From: Modicisalibacter coralii
GTDB lineage: Bacteria; Pseudomonadota; Gammaproteobacteria; Pseudomonadales; Halomonadaceae
Reading direction: 5' to 3'
DNA: 64,000 nucleotides
NCBI RefSeq assembly: GCF_004117855.1
Contig: NZ_QWBW01000008.1
Coordinates: 62,001 to 126,000 of the forward strand
The position numbers and the translations under genes are program-made. Below the pieces are notes generated by a model. It worked only from the letters and a program-made list of their open reading frames with translations, searched no databases and was not told the DNA's origin. Numbering within the stretch: the first letter of the stretch is position 1; every line of letters starts with the position of its first letter. Positions 55,896 to 64,000 of the stretch are shown here, one piece after another.

Positions 55896-57641
55896 ATGAC
55901 TAATAGAAAACGCCTTCTGCGCAGCGCCGCCTGGTTCGGCACCGCCGACAAGAACGGCTTCATGTACCGCAGCTGGATGAAGAACCAGGGCATCCCCGAC
56001 CACGAGTTCCAGGGCAAGCCGATCATCGGCATCTGCAACACCTTCTCGGAGCTGACCCCCTGCAACGCCCACTTCCGCAAGCTCGCCGAGCACGTCAAGC
56101 AGGGCGTGCTCGAGGCCGGCGGTTACCCGCTGGAGTTCCCCGTGTTCTCCAACGGCGAGTCCAACCTGCGGCCGACGGCGATGTTCACCCGCAACCTGGC
56201 GAGCATGGACGTCGAGGAAGCGATCCGCGGCAACCCCCTCGATGCCGTGGTGCTGCTGGTGGGCTGCGACAAGACCACCCCGGCGCTGCTGATGGGCGCG
56301 GCGAGCTGCGACGTCCCCGCCATCGTGGTCAGCGGCGGACCGATGTTGAACGGCAAGCACCAGGGCCGCGACATCGGCTCCGGCACCGTGGTCTGGCAGC
56401 TCTCCGAGCAGGTCAAGGCGGGCCAGATCTCGCTGCACGACTTCATGGCCGCCGAGGCCGGCATGTCGCGCTCCGCCGGCACCTGCAACACCATGGGCAC
56501 CGCCTCGACCATGGCCTGCATGGCCGAATCGCTGGGAGTGTCATTGCCGCACAATGCCGCCATTCCGGCGGTGGACTCGCGGCGCTACGTGCTCGCCCAC
56601 CTCTCCGGCAACCGCATCGTCGAGATGGTCGACGAGGACCTCACGCTCTCCAAGGTGCTGACCCGCGAGGCCTTCGAGAACGCCATCCGCACCAACGCCG
56701 CCATCGGCGGCTCCACCAACGCGGTGATCCACCTCAAGGCCATCGCCGGGCGCATCGGCGTGGACCTGGCGCTGGACGACTGGAACCGCATCGGCCGCGG
56801 CACGCCGACGATCGTCGACCTGCAGCCCTCCGGGCGCTATCTGATGGAGGAGTTCTACTACGCCGGCGGGCTGCCGGCGGTACTCAAGCGCCTCGGCGAG
56901 GCCGAGCGGATTCCCCACAAGGACGCCCTGACCGTCAACGGCAAGACGCTGTGGGACAACGTCAAGGACGCCCCGCTCTACAACGACGCCGTGATCCGTC
57001 CCCTCGAGGATCCGCTGCGCGAGGACGGCGGCATGTGCATCCTGCGCGGCAACCTCGCCCCCCAGGGCGCGGTGTTGAAGCCCTCGGCGGCGACCCCCGA
57101 GCTGATGACCCATCGCGGCCGCGCGGTGGTGTTCGAGGACTTCGACGACTACAAGGCGCGCATCAACGACCCCGATCTCGATGTCACCGCCGACGACATC
57201 CTGGTCATGAAGCACTGCGGGCCGCGTGGCTATCACGGCATGGCCGAGGTCGGCAACATGGGCCTGCCCGCCAAGCTGCTCGAGCAGGGCGTCACCGACA
57301 TGGTGCGGCTCTCGGACGCGCGGATGAGCGGCACCGCCTACGGCACCGTGGTGCTGCACGTCGCCCCCGAGGCGGCCGCCGGCGGCCCGCTGGCGGCGGT
57401 CGAGAACGGCGACTGGATTGCGCTGGACGCCTACGCCGGCACCCTGCACCTGGAGGTCGACGACGCCGAACTCGCCCGCCGGCTGGCCGAGAACGACCCC
57501 ACCGCGGCGTCGCGCCGGATCGCCAGTAGCGGCGGCTACCGTCAGCTCTACATCGAGCATGTGCTGCAGGCCGACGAGGGCTGCGACTTCGACTTCCTGG
57601 TCGGCTGCCGTGGCGCCGAGGTGCCGCGCCACTCGCATTGA
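55896..57641 (+). CDS. IlvD/Edd family sugar-acid dehydratase, probable L-arabonate dehydratase
   Basis: A 581-residue Fe-S dehydratase. Cluster ligands are Cys56 (TPCNAHF), Cys124 (VGCDKTTPA) and Cys197 (AGTCNTMG), the pattern of the L-arabinonate and pentonate dehydratases. Length and the AAWFGTADKNGFMYRSWMKNQG start match the Azospirillum AraC type. It would convert L-arabonate to 2-keto-3-deoxy-L-arabonate (possibly also D-galactonate or D-fuconate). The ATG at 55896 has GGAG 5 bases upstream. It leads the set dehydratase, lactonase, SDR. The next pathway enzymes (keto-deoxy-arabonate dehydratase and KGSA dehydrogenase, or an aldolase) are not in the window. Confidence 0.88.
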   Translation: MTNRKRLLRSAAWFGTADKNGFMYRSWMKNQGIPDHEFQGKPIIGICNTFSELTPCNAHFRKLAEHVKQGVLEAGGYPLEFPVFSNGESNLRPTAMFTRNLASMDVEEAIRGNPLDAVVLLVGCDKTTPALLMGAASCDVPAIVVSGGPMLNGKHQGRDIGSGTVVWQLSEQVKAGQISLHDFMAAEAGMSRSAGTCNTMGTASTMACMAESLGVSLPHNAAIPAVDSRRYVLAHLSGNRIVEMVDEDLTLSKVLTREAFENAIRTNAAIGGSTNAVIHLKAIAGRIGVDLALDDWNRIGRGTPTIVDLQPSGRYLMEEFYYAGGLPAVLKRLGEAERIPHKDALTVNGKTLWDNVKDAPLYNDAVIRPLEDPLREDGGMCILRGNLAPQGAVLKPSAATPELMTHRGRAVVFEDFDDYKARINDPDLDVTADDILVMKHCGPRGYHGMAEVGNMGLPAKLLEQGVTDMVRLSDARMSGTAYGTVVLHVAPEAAAGGPLAAVENGDWIALDAYAGTLHLEVDDAELARRLAENDPTAASRRIASSGGYRQLYIEHVLQADEGCDFDFLVGCRGAEVPRHSH

Positions 57642-57654
57642 GGACGACACGACG

Positions 57655-58557
57655 ATGATTGCCGCGACAACGCTGGAATGCGTCTGGCAGGGGCGGGCCA
57701 TGCTCGGCGAGGGGCCGGTGTGGTGCCCGGAGCGTGGCGCGCAGGGGGAGTTGCTGTTCGTCGACATCCTCGGCGGGCGCCTGCACGCCTTCGACCCGGC
57801 TTCGCAGAGCGCGCGTAGCTGGTCGCTCGACGAACCGGCCTGCTGGCTGGTGCCGCGCGACGACGGTGACGGTTTCGTTGCCGGTCTGCGCTCGCGGCTG
57901 GTGCATCTGCGCCTGGGTGAGGCGGGGCCGGTGATCGTCGCCGACTGGCCGACCCCCGAGGAACCCGCCGGCAACCGCTTCAACGACGCCAAGGCGGATG
58001 CCCGCGGGCGGCTGTGGTTCGGCTCGATGGACGACGCCGCCGAGCGAGCCAGCGGTTCGCTCTATCGCTGGGACGGGCGCGGCGTGACGCGCGTCGACGC
58101 CGGCTACCGGGTGGCCAACGGGCCGGCGCTGAGCCCCGACGGGCGCACGCTCTATCACAGCGATACGCCCAATCGCACGATCTACGCCTTCGACCTGGAC
58201 GAGTGGGGCGCCCCCGGCAAGCGCCGCGAGCACATCCGTTTCGGCGACACCCAGGGCTACCCGGACGGCATGACCTGCGACGCCGAGGGCGGGCTGTGGG
58301 TAGCCCACTGGGACGGCGGCCGGATCAGCCGCTTCGGCCCCGACGGCCGGCTCGACGAGACGCTGCCGGTACCCGCCTCGCGGGTGACTTCCTGCTGCTT
58401 CGCCGGGCCCGAGCTCGAGCGGCTCTACATCACCACGGCGGCCGTCGAGCGCGATGGCGAGGCGCTGGCCGGGGGCCTGTTCCGCGTCACCCCGGGCGTT
58501 CGCGGCCTGCCGGCGGCGCGGGTGGCCATGCGGCTGGCCGCGAGGACGCCGGCGTGA
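57655..58557 (+). CDS. SMP-30/gluconolactonase family sugar lactonase, probable L-arabinolactonase
   Basis: A 300-residue six-bladed propeller hydrolase. Metal ligands are Glu19 (LGEGPVWCPE), the Asn of GNRFNDAKAD and the Asn of ANGPALSPDG, plus the Asp of YPDGMTCDAEGG. It opens the lactone made by the aldose dehydrogenase. The ATG at 57655 follows the dehydratase stop by 13 bp. It overlaps the SDR gene by GTGA. The position between arabonate dehydratase and SDR supports arabinono- or galactonolactone as substrate. Confidence 0.9.
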   Translation: MIAATTLECVWQGRAMLGEGPVWCPERGAQGELLFVDILGGRLHAFDPASQSARSWSLDEPACWLVPRDDGDGFVAGLRSRLVHLRLGEAGPVIVADWPTPEEPAGNRFNDAKADARGRLWFGSMDDAAERASGSLYRWDGRGVTRVDAGYRVANGPALSPDGRTLYHSDTPNRTIYAFDLDEWGAPGKRREHIRFGDTQGYPDGMTCDAEGGLWVAHWDGGRISRFGPDGRLDETLPVPASRVTSCCFAGPELERLYITTAAVERDGEALAGGLFRVTPGVRGLPAARVAMRLAARTPA

Positions 58558-59330
58558 GCGCGCGGCTGGCCGGCAAGCGGGTCTTCGTCACCGGCGCCGC
58601 GGCGGGCATCGGTGCGGCGATCGCCCGCGCCTGTGCCGAACAGGGCGCGGCGGTGTGCCTCGCCGACACCGACCTGGGCGGTGCCGAGCGCCTGGCCGGG
58701 GAGCTGACGACGGCCGGTCACCGAGCCCTGGCCGTCGAGTGCGATATCGCCGAACGGGCCTCGGTCGAGATGGCCGTGGCACTGGCCCGCGAACGGCTGG
58801 GGCCGCTGACCACGCTGGTCAACAACGCCGGCATGAACGTCTTCCACGAGCCGCTGGCGATGCCCGACGATGCCTGGCGGCGCTGTCTCGCCGTCGATCT
58901 CGAAGGGGCCTGGCTGTGCAGCCGGGCGGTGTTGCCGGACCTGCTCGCCAACGGTGGCGGGGCGATCGTCAACATCGCCTCGACCCATGCCTTCTCGATC
59001 ATTCGCGGCTGTTTTCCTTACCCGGTCGCCAAGCACGGCCTGATCGGTCTGACCCGGGCGCTGGGCGTCGAGTACGCGGCACGCGGTGTGCGGGTCAACG
59101 CCATCGCGCCGGGCTACATCGCCACGCCGGCGGTCGAGGCCCACTGGCGGACCTTCGACGACCCGGCGGCGGCGCGCGGGCGCATCGAGGCCCTGCTGCC
59201 GCCGGGGCGGCTGGGGCGCCCGGAGGAGGTCGCCATGACCGCCGTGTTCCTGGCCTCGGACGAGGCGCCGTTCATCAACGCCAGTTGCATCACCATCGAC
59301 GGCGGGCGCGGCGCCGTGCATCACGACTGA
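58554..59330 (+). CDS. Short-chain dehydrogenase/reductase in the arabinose cluster
   Basis: A 258-residue classical SDR. Cofactor motif TGAAAGIG (13-20), NNAG near residue 89, and active-site Ser and YPVAK near residue 155; PGYIATP and the C-terminal DGGRG are also typical. The start is GTG at 58554, overlapping the lactonase stop. In this context it may oxidise the sugar (a second aldose dehydrogenase) or a keto-deoxy acid, as in the 2-keto-3-deoxy-L-fuconate pathway. Sequence alone does not decide. Confidence 0.85.
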   Translation: MSARLAGKRVFVTGAAAGIGAAIARACAEQGAAVCLADTDLGGAERLAGELTTAGHRALAVECDIAERASVEMAVALARERLGPLTTLVNNAGMNVFHEPLAMPDDAWRRCLAVDLEGAWLCSRAVLPDLLANGGGAIVNIASTHAFSIIRGCFPYPVAKHGLIGLTRALGVEYAARGVRVNAIAPGYIATPAVEAHWRTFDDPAAARGRIEALLPPGRLGRPEEVAMTAVFLASDEAPFINASCITIDGGRGAVHHD

Positions 59331-59577
59331 GCCGGCCGAGAGGCGCTGTCGGGGCGAGTTGCGTCGCGGCAGCGGCGTAGGCGCCCCGACATCCACCGGG
59401 CTCCCGTGGTGGAAAGCAGGGTATGGCCCAGGTCCGAGACGATGCCGACACCCAGAAACGTCGAGAAGAGGATCGCCAACTGTGGCAATACGGGGGTGGC
59501 GGGATTGACGAATTGCGGCATGAAGGCCGTGAAGAACAGAATGCTCTTGGGTTCGACGATAAGAGACAAGGAGGGGA
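59321..59577 (-). pseudogene. Fragment of a second LysE family exporter gene
   Basis: On the minus strand PKSILFFTAFMPQFVNPATPVLPQLAILFSTFLGVGIVSDL is clearly the second half of a LysE/RhtB protein. The N-terminal half is missing: the frame begins within the ribosome-binding region of the complete plus-strand lysE gene. The C-terminal part also decays (ARWMSGRLRRCRD, then unrelated residues). It overlaps the SDR end by a few bases. It is probably a remnant left after rearrangement or replacement by the intact gene. Confidence 0.65.
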
Positions 59578-59579
59578 GT

Positions 59580-60203
59580 GTGGCCATGATGCTGTTGCTG
59601 GCATTTCTGCCGGCGTGCTTTGCCTTGAACATGGCGTTTGGCCCCAACAACCTGTTGGCGACGACCAATGCCGCCCGTGTCGGTCCCTTGAAGGCCATCA
59701 TCGCCTCGCTGGGTCGGATCGCCGCCTTCATCCCCATGATCACGATAGCGGGCGTCGGCCTGGGAACACTGCTGGCGACATCGATGTGGTTCTTCCTGGC
59801 CCTGAAATGGCTGGGTGCGGCCTATCTGGCCTGGCTGGGCATAAAGCTCCTGATGAGCAAGCCACAGGCGGTGACGTTCGAGGACGCGGCGCCGCAGTCG
59901 GCATGGCGCCTGATGCGCCAGGAGTTTCTGGTCGCGGCCGGCAATCCCAAGGCGATCCTGATATTCACCGCCTTCCTGCCGCAGTTCGTGACACCCGAAC
60001 ATTACGCGCTGAGCTTCACGATCCTGGGTGGGCTGTTCCTGATAATGGAAGTGCTGGCCATCGCGATCTATGCCGTCCTGGGCAGCAAGATCGGCCAATA
60101 CTTGCGTAGCGGCAAGGCCATGCAGTGGTTCAATCGGGCCAGTGGCGGCTTGATGTTGCTCTTCGGTCTTGGCCTGATGACGCTGAAACGCCCCGCTACC
60201 TGA
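59580..60203 (+). CDS. LysE family translocator (amino acid or metabolite exporter)
   Basis: A 207-residue membrane protein with about six helices. Diagnostic parts are FGPNNLLATTNAARVG, LKWLGAAYLAWLGIKLL and NPKAILIFTAFLPQFV. LysE/RhtB proteins export amino acids and their analogues; the substrate is unknown. The start is taken as GTG at 59580, 5 bases from AAGGAGG (59568-59574); ATGs at 59586 and 59589 are alternatives at longer spacing. It stands head-to-head against a lysE fragment on the opposite strand. It is less GC-rich than the surrounding sugar genes. Confidence 0.87.
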   Translation: MAMMLLLAFLPACFALNMAFGPNNLLATTNAARVGPLKAIIASLGRIAAFIPMITIAGVGLGTLLATSMWFFLALKWLGAAYLAWLGIKLLMSKPQAVTFEDAAPQSAWRLMRQEFLVAAGNPKAILIFTAFLPQFVTPEHYALSFTILGGLFLIMEVLAIAIYAVLGSKIGQYLRSGKAMQWFNRASGGLMLLFGLGLMTLKRPAT

Positions 60204-60289
60204 ACTCGGCACTTGCACTCGGCGATGCAAGGCCCGGGAGCGAGGAGCGCGGTATGCTGGGACGATTCGACCGATCAAGGAGCCAAGGC

Positions 60290-61168
60290 ATGACGCTGAC
60301 CCTCGAGAATACCCTGTTGCGCCTGGAGGTCGCCCCCGAGGTGGGCGGTTCGGTGGTGCGCTTCGAGGCATTGCGCCGGGACGGGCCGGTGGCGCTGTTC
60401 CGGCCGGGCGATCCCGAGTCCGACGACCCCAACGTCATGGGGCTCTACCCGCTGGTGCCCTGGTCCAACCGGATCAGCGGCGGGGGCTTCGAATGGCAGG
60501 GCGAGCACTATCCGCTCGCCGCCAACCGCGACGGCGAGCCGCTGCCCATCCACGGCGACGGTTGGCAGGGCGCCTGGCGGGTGGCCCATCGCGCCTCCAC
60601 CCAGGTGACCCTGGAGCGCGAGTCCGCCCATCAGCCACCGTTCGACTACCGCTCGCGGCTGATCTATCGGCTCGATGGCGGCACGCTGACGGTGGAACTG
60701 GTCGTCACCCATCGGGGCGAGACGCCCGCGCCCTACGGCCTGGGCGTGCATCCCTGGTTCCCGCGAACCCCCGGCGCGACGATCACGGCGGGCGCCGACG
60801 GCGTCTGGGACGTCGACGCCGCGCAACTGCCCACCGCCTGGCGCGGTATCGACGACGCCGGGCAGTGGGACTTCCGCCAGGGCCGGGCATTGCCCGACGG
60901 CGCGATCGACAACCTGTTCACCGGCTGGAATGGTCATGCCCGGCTGCACTGGCCCGAGCGCGACCTGAGCCTGTTCATCGATACCGACCCGCCCTGTCCG
61001 CGCTATCTGGTCTACTCGCCGGGCAGCGAGGCGACGTTCTTCTGCTTCGAGCCGGTCACGCATCGGGTCGACGCCCATCATGCCGAGGCGCCGCTCGAGG
61101 AGGGGTTGGTGGAACTCGCCAAGGGCCAGACGTTGCGTGGGCGATTCCGCTTCCAGGTCATGGCTTAA
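60290..61168 (+). CDS. Aldose 1-epimerase family protein (cytoplasmic)
   Basis: A 292-residue mutarotase-like protein without a signal peptide. Blocks PLVPWSNRISGGGFEWQGEHY, PIHGDGWQGAWRV and YGLGVHPWFPR are those of the galactose-mutarotase-like superfamily in sugar catabolic clusters. The catalytic His is probably in GVHPWFP. The ATG at 60290 has AAGGAG at 60277-60282. It is the second epimerase of the cluster and may act on the sugar entering the aldose dehydrogenase. Substrate specificity is unknown. Confidence 0.85.
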   Translation: MTLTLENTLLRLEVAPEVGGSVVRFEALRRDGPVALFRPGDPESDDPNVMGLYPLVPWSNRISGGGFEWQGEHYPLAANRDGEPLPIHGDGWQGAWRVAHRASTQVTLERESAHQPPFDYRSRLIYRLDGGTLTVELVVTHRGETPAPYGLGVHPWFPRTPGATITAGADGVWDVDAAQLPTAWRGIDDAGQWDFRQGRALPDGAIDNLFTGWNGHARLHWPERDLSLFIDTDPPCPRYLVYSPGSEATFFCFEPVTHRVDAHHAEAPLEEGLVELAKGQTLRGRFRFQVMA

Positions 61169-61205
61169 ATCGGGGGCATTGCATTTTGCTGGGGAGCGCG
61201 GTGCA

Positions 61206-61420
61206 GATCATCGCGAACACGCTCCCTTCCACAGCTCCTGCCGGTTGACTGGTCCTTGTGGGAGCGAATTTATTCGCGATGGCGGCGGGCACTGTACCTC
61301 CCCCGGTCATGACGGGCGCCTGCAGCGCCAATCGGGAACAAGTTCCCTTCCACAGGAGCCCCATGCGCCAGTGGACCATCCAGGCTGGTTTCCGTGGGAG
61401 AGAATTTACGCCCATGGCGG
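61206..61420. repeat. Cluster of four REP-like units in alternating orientation
   Basis: Units lie at about 61206-61234 (minus), 61253-61283 (plus), 61331-61360 (minus) and 61391-61420 (plus). Each carries GTGGGAG or GTGGAAGGGA followed by a short palindrome (GCGAATTTATTCGC, GGGAACAAGTTCCC and variants). This is the usual form of pseudomonad/halomonad extragenic palindromes. It sits between convergent genes in the 347-bp gap 61169-61515. Confidence 0.75.
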
Positions 61421-61454
61421 TGACTCGACATTCCACGCCGATCTGCGAAGAACC

Positions 61455-61487
61455 CAAAAAAACGGGGCGAGCCTGAGCTCGCCCCGT
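61455..61487 (-). terminator. Intrinsic terminator of the PQQ dehydrogenase operon
   Basis: On the minus strand the 11-bp stem ACGGGGCGAGC/GCTCGCCCCGT (61462-61487) with a 4-base loop is followed by a T run (complement of 61455-61462). It lies about 30 bp past the dehydrogenase stop. Confidence 0.88.
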
Positions 61488-61515
61488 CGCCTGGGTTGCT
61501 AGCGCCGGGTGGCGC

Positions 61516-63597
61516 TCAATCCTCGTCCTCGGGCAGTGCGTAGGCGACCACCTGATCGCCGACCTGCTGCTTGAGGATGGTGTTGCCGCCACCGATGAAC
61601 ACCACGTATTCGCGCCCTTGGTACTCGTAGACTGCGGGGTTCGAGACGGACGGCGCCTGGGCCTGATCCGCCCACAGCTCCTCGCCGGTCTCGAGCGAAT
61701 AGGCGCGCACCTTGGCATCCATCGAGGCGCCGATGAACACCACGCCGCCGGCGGTGACCGCCGGGCCGCCGATGGTCGGCGAGCCCCAGCTTTCGGGCAT
61801 GAAGAAGCCGTACTGCTGGGACGCCCCGACGGGCCGACGCCATTTCACGTCGCCGGTGGTCATGTCCAGGGCGACGATCTCGCCGTAGGGCGGTTCCCAG
61901 CAGGGCATGCCGAGCCAGTTCAGGGCGACCTCGAGGCGCATGCCATAGGGCGCCCCGGTCTGCGGGGCGAAGCCGCTCTCGTTGCCCGAGCCGCTGTTGG
62001 CCTTCTCGTAGGCCTGGCGATCGTACAGCTTGACGTACTGCACGAGCCGCGAGGTGTTGACGATGGCGGTCTGGCTCTCGGGATCGAAGGCCACGCCGCC
62101 CCACTGTACGCCACCGGCGCTGTCGGGGAAGGTCAGTGCCCCTTCGCCCTGGGTGGTGGGCGGCGTGTACATGCCCTCGTAGTGGAGCTCGTCCCAGAGC
62201 GCCGAACACTCGCCGCCGCTCACCGCGTCGGCCAGCCACCAGACCTTGGGCTTCTCGGACTGGTCGAGCAGCGGCGCGGGCTTGGTCGGGAAGGGCTGGG
62301 TCGCCGCGTACTTTTCACCCTTCACGGAACCGTCGCCCTGGGGCACCGGGCGCTCCTCGATCGGCCACACGTCCTCGCCGGTCAGCCGGTTGACGACGAA
62401 CAAAAAGCCCATCTTGGTCGACTGGATCAGCGCCGGGATCTGCTCGCCGTCGACGGTGATGTCCATCAGCGTCGGCGCGGCATTGATGTCGTAGTCCCAG
62501 ACGTCGTGATGTACCCACTGACGTGACCACACCACTTCGCCGGTATCCACGTCGAGCGCGGTGGTCGAGGTCGCCAGCGGCGCCTCTTCGGTCCGGTTGC
62601 CGCCCCAGTAGTTGGGCGAGGGCGAGGAGACCGGCAGGTAGACGAGGCCGTGTTCCTCGTCGGCCGACATGTGCGTCCAGACGTTGGCGGTGCCGCTCTT
62701 CTCGCGCATTTCGTCGGACAAGGCCTGGAAGGTCCATTCCCGCTCGCCGGTGCGGGCGTTGATGGAGAACACCGTGCCCGGCGGCGCCTGTTCGAAGGCC
62801 CAGTCCTTGCCGGCCCAGCCGAGAATCAGGTGATCGCCGACCACCGTCGGCGGCTGCAGCAGCGACAGCGGCCACTTGGCGTGGGTGTCGTTCCACTGGT
62901 TGACGTCGAGCACGCCGTTGTCGGCGAACGACTGGCAGGCCTTGCCGGTGTCGGCGTCCACGGCGAACAGGCGGGCGTCCATGGTGCCGATGTAGACGAT
63001 CTTCTGACACGGCTCGCCGGCGACCGGATCGTCCGCCTCCCAGTAGGCCACGCCGCGGTTCTTCAGCGCGGGCTGGGTCATGGCCTCGAGCGTGGACTGG
63101 GTGTCGAAGCTCCACTTCTGCTCGCCGGTGGCCGGGTCGAGCGCCAGGATCCGGTAGAACGGGGTGCCGATGTAGAGCGTGTCGTTGGCGAAGATGGGCG
63201 TCGCCGACCAGACCGTGGCGGGCAGGTCGCCCGAGCCGTCGGAGACGTCGCCGGTATGCACTTCCCAGACCTTTTCGAGATCGTCGACGTTGTCGGTGGT
63301 GATCTGATCGAGCGGGCTGTACTTCTGGGCGTTGAGCTGACCGTGGAAGCTGTCCCAGGTCGGCGTCTCGGGCACCAGCGGAATCGGCGGGCCGGAGGCT
63401 TCGTCGCCCGCGGCGGCGTCGCTCGTCGCGTCCGCCGTCTGCCCGGGCGTCGGGGCCTGGGGATCGGTCGACTGCTGATCGGGTGTCTGTTGCGGGTTCG
63501 CGGACTGCGTCTGGGCCGAGGCCATCAGGGGCACGACACAAAGCGTCAGGGCGGTGGCCGTGGCGAGACGCTTCAGGGCGAATCGGGGGGTCGACAT
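61516..63597 (-). CDS. PQQ-dependent quinoprotein dehydrogenase (glucose/aldose or quinate type), periplasmic subunit
   Basis: A 693-residue protein. The signal peptide ends LMASAQ, then a Gln/Pro/Thr-rich linker to about residue 75 and an eight-bladed PQQ propeller follow. Characteristic parts are WDSFHGQLNAQKYSPLDQI, WTHMSADEEHGLVYLPV, NYWGGNRTEE and VVWSRQWVHHDVWDYDINA, as in membrane glucose dehydrogenase (Gcd) and quinate dehydrogenase. There is no CxxCH heme motif. The five-helix membrane domain normally fused to Gcd is absent here. Instead a separate four-helix protein is encoded just upstream. The ATG ending at 63597 has GAGGAG 6 bases upstream. The aldose epimerases nearby favour a sugar substrate, but quinate is not excluded. 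Confidence 0.88.
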   Translation of the reverse strand: MSTPRFALKRLATATALTLCVVPLMASAQTQSANPQQTPDQQSTDPQAPTPGQTADATSDAAAGDEASGPPIPLVPETPTWDSFHGQLNAQKYSPLDQITTDNVDDLEKVWEVHTGDVSDGSGDLPATVWSATPIFANDTLYIGTPFYRILALDPATGEQKWSFDTQSTLEAMTQPALKNRGVAYWEADDPVAGEPCQKIVYIGTMDARLFAVDADTGKACQSFADNGVLDVNQWNDTHAKWPLSLLQPPTVVGDHLILGWAGKDWAFEQAPPGTVFSINARTGEREWTFQALSDEMREKSGTANVWTHMSADEEHGLVYLPVSSPSPNYWGGNRTEEAPLATSTTALDVDTGEVVWSRQWVHHDVWDYDINAAPTLMDITVDGEQIPALIQSTKMGFLFVVNRLTGEDVWPIEERPVPQGDGSVKGEKYAATQPFPTKPAPLLDQSEKPKVWWLADAVSGGECSALWDELHYEGMYTPPTTQGEGALTFPDSAGGVQWGGVAFDPESQTAIVNTSRLVQYVKLYDRQAYEKANSGSGNESGFAPQTGAPYGMRLEVALNWLGMPCWEPPYGEIVALDMTTGDVKWRRPVGASQQYGFFMPESWGSPTIGGPAVTAGGVVFIGASMDAKVRAYSLETGEELWADQAQAPSVSNPAVYEYQGREYVVFIGGGNTILKQQVGDQVVAYALPEDED

Positions 63598-63607
63598 GGC
63601 GTGCTCC

Positions 63608-63973
63608 TCAGGCATGGGTGGGGCGGTTGGTACGGGGCGAGCGGATCATGTCGATGATCAGCCCGACGAGACCCACGGCCATGGCGACGGTGATCCACCA
63701 TTGGTGCAGCAGGAGTCCGGCAAAGCCGGTACCGGCCAGCCCCAGCAGGATCAGCACGCGCAGCGCGATACGGCTACCGCGACCCGAGGCGGCGGCGAGT
63801 CCGAGCGCCAGGATGGCGAGCACGACACAGGCGAGAATGGCGACCAGCGCGCCCAGCGTGCCGTTGACGCCGGTCAGCGGGGTGAAATAGGCGTAGAGGG
63901 CGACGGCGAGCCCGGCCAGCGAGGCCGCTAGCAGCAGGATGGCGCCCGATCGGGACGAGGCGGATTGCGACAT
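63608..63973 (-). CDS. Four-helix membrane protein, probable anchor subunit of the PQQ dehydrogenase
   Basis: A 121-residue protein with four hydrophobic helices at about 10-31, 37-61, 68-87 and 89-108, and short charged ends. It resembles the N-terminal membrane domain of Gcd (helix spacing and the FTPLTGVNGTLGALVAIL loop), but as a separate gene. AAGGAGAG precedes the ATG ending at 63973. Its stop lies 10 bp before the dehydrogenase start, so the two are cotranscribed. It would anchor the dehydrogenase and may bind ubiquinone; this is inferred from position and topology. Confidence 0.75.
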   Translation of the reverse strand: MSQSASSRSGAILLLAASLAGLAVALYAYFTPLTGVNGTLGALVAILACVVLAILALGLAAASGRGSRIALRVLILLGLAGTGFAGLLLHQWWITVAMAVGLVGLIIDMIRSPRTNRPTHA

Positions 63974-64000
63974 GGCGTTTCTCTCTCCTTGGGAAACCGA

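Overview
The window is high-GC proteobacterial DNA. Housekeeping genes of gammaproteobacterial type (nadC divergent from ampD, a homodimeric-type aceE/aceF, glnE, mtgA) sit beside a GbdR-like regulator, several TRAP transporters and large aromatic and sugar catabolic clusters. This mix best fits a Halomonadaceae-like organism (Halomonas, Chromohalobacter or Salinicola relatives). That placement is inferred from gene content and was not tested.

Layout. (1) 0-12.9 kb, core genes: trmO (cut by the window edge), mtnD, a GNAT acetyltransferase, nadC, ampD, aceE-aceF, glnE, an unknown membrane-anchored protein and aroQ. The aceE copy is broken by an apparent out-of-frame deletion of about 107 bp that removes the thiamine-diphosphate GDG motif. 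(2) 13.0-23.7 kb, a visibly less GC-rich block carrying a phthalate 4,5-dioxygenase type pathway on the minus strand. It encodes a Rieske oxygenase, its reductase, a Gfo/Idh dihydrodiol dehydrogenase, a 4,5-dihydroxyphthalate decarboxylase, a class II aldolase-type protein, a MarR regulator and a TAXI-TRAP importer. At its edge lies a second quinolinate phosphoribosyltransferase gene (nadC2). (3) 23.8-31.5 kb, the protocatechuate (beta-ketoadipate) branch: an AEC transporter, an IclR-type PcaR, pcaB, pcaIJ, pcaF and a fused pcaD-pcaC (pcaL). (4) 31.7-47.1 kb, further aromatic functions: a DctPQM TRAP transporter with two extra orphan DctP paralogs, benzoylformate decarboxylase, PcaQ, vanAB with VanR, pcaHG and a GbdR-like regulator. 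(5) 47.3-64 kb: mtgA, then an oxidative L-arabinose/D-galactose system with aldose dehydrogenase, GbpR, periplasmic GalM, araFGH, arabonate dehydratase, lactonase and SDR. A LysE exporter, a second aldose epimerase and a two-gene PQQ dehydrogenase follow.

How it works together. Phthalate (via 4,5-dihydroxyphthalate) and vanillate (via VanAB) both converge on protocatechuate. PcaHG cleaves it, and PcaB, PcaL, PcaIJ and PcaF take it to succinyl-CoA and acetyl-CoA. Operator-like palindromes tie the clusters to their regulators. GTTCG-N5-CGAAC elements (PcaR-type) precede pcaR/pcaB, pcaIJF and the TRAP operon. ATAACC-N4-GGTTAT (PcaQ-type) precedes pcaHG. Two TGGATCCA sites (VanR-type) lie between vanA and vanR. 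A 15-base motif is shared by the two phthalate promoters.

The most interesting candidate is nadC2. Phthalate is a structural mimic of quinolinate and a known quinolinate phosphoribosyltransferase ligand/inhibitor, so a divergent nadC next to a phthalate pathway could be a phthalate-tolerant isozyme that protects NAD synthesis.
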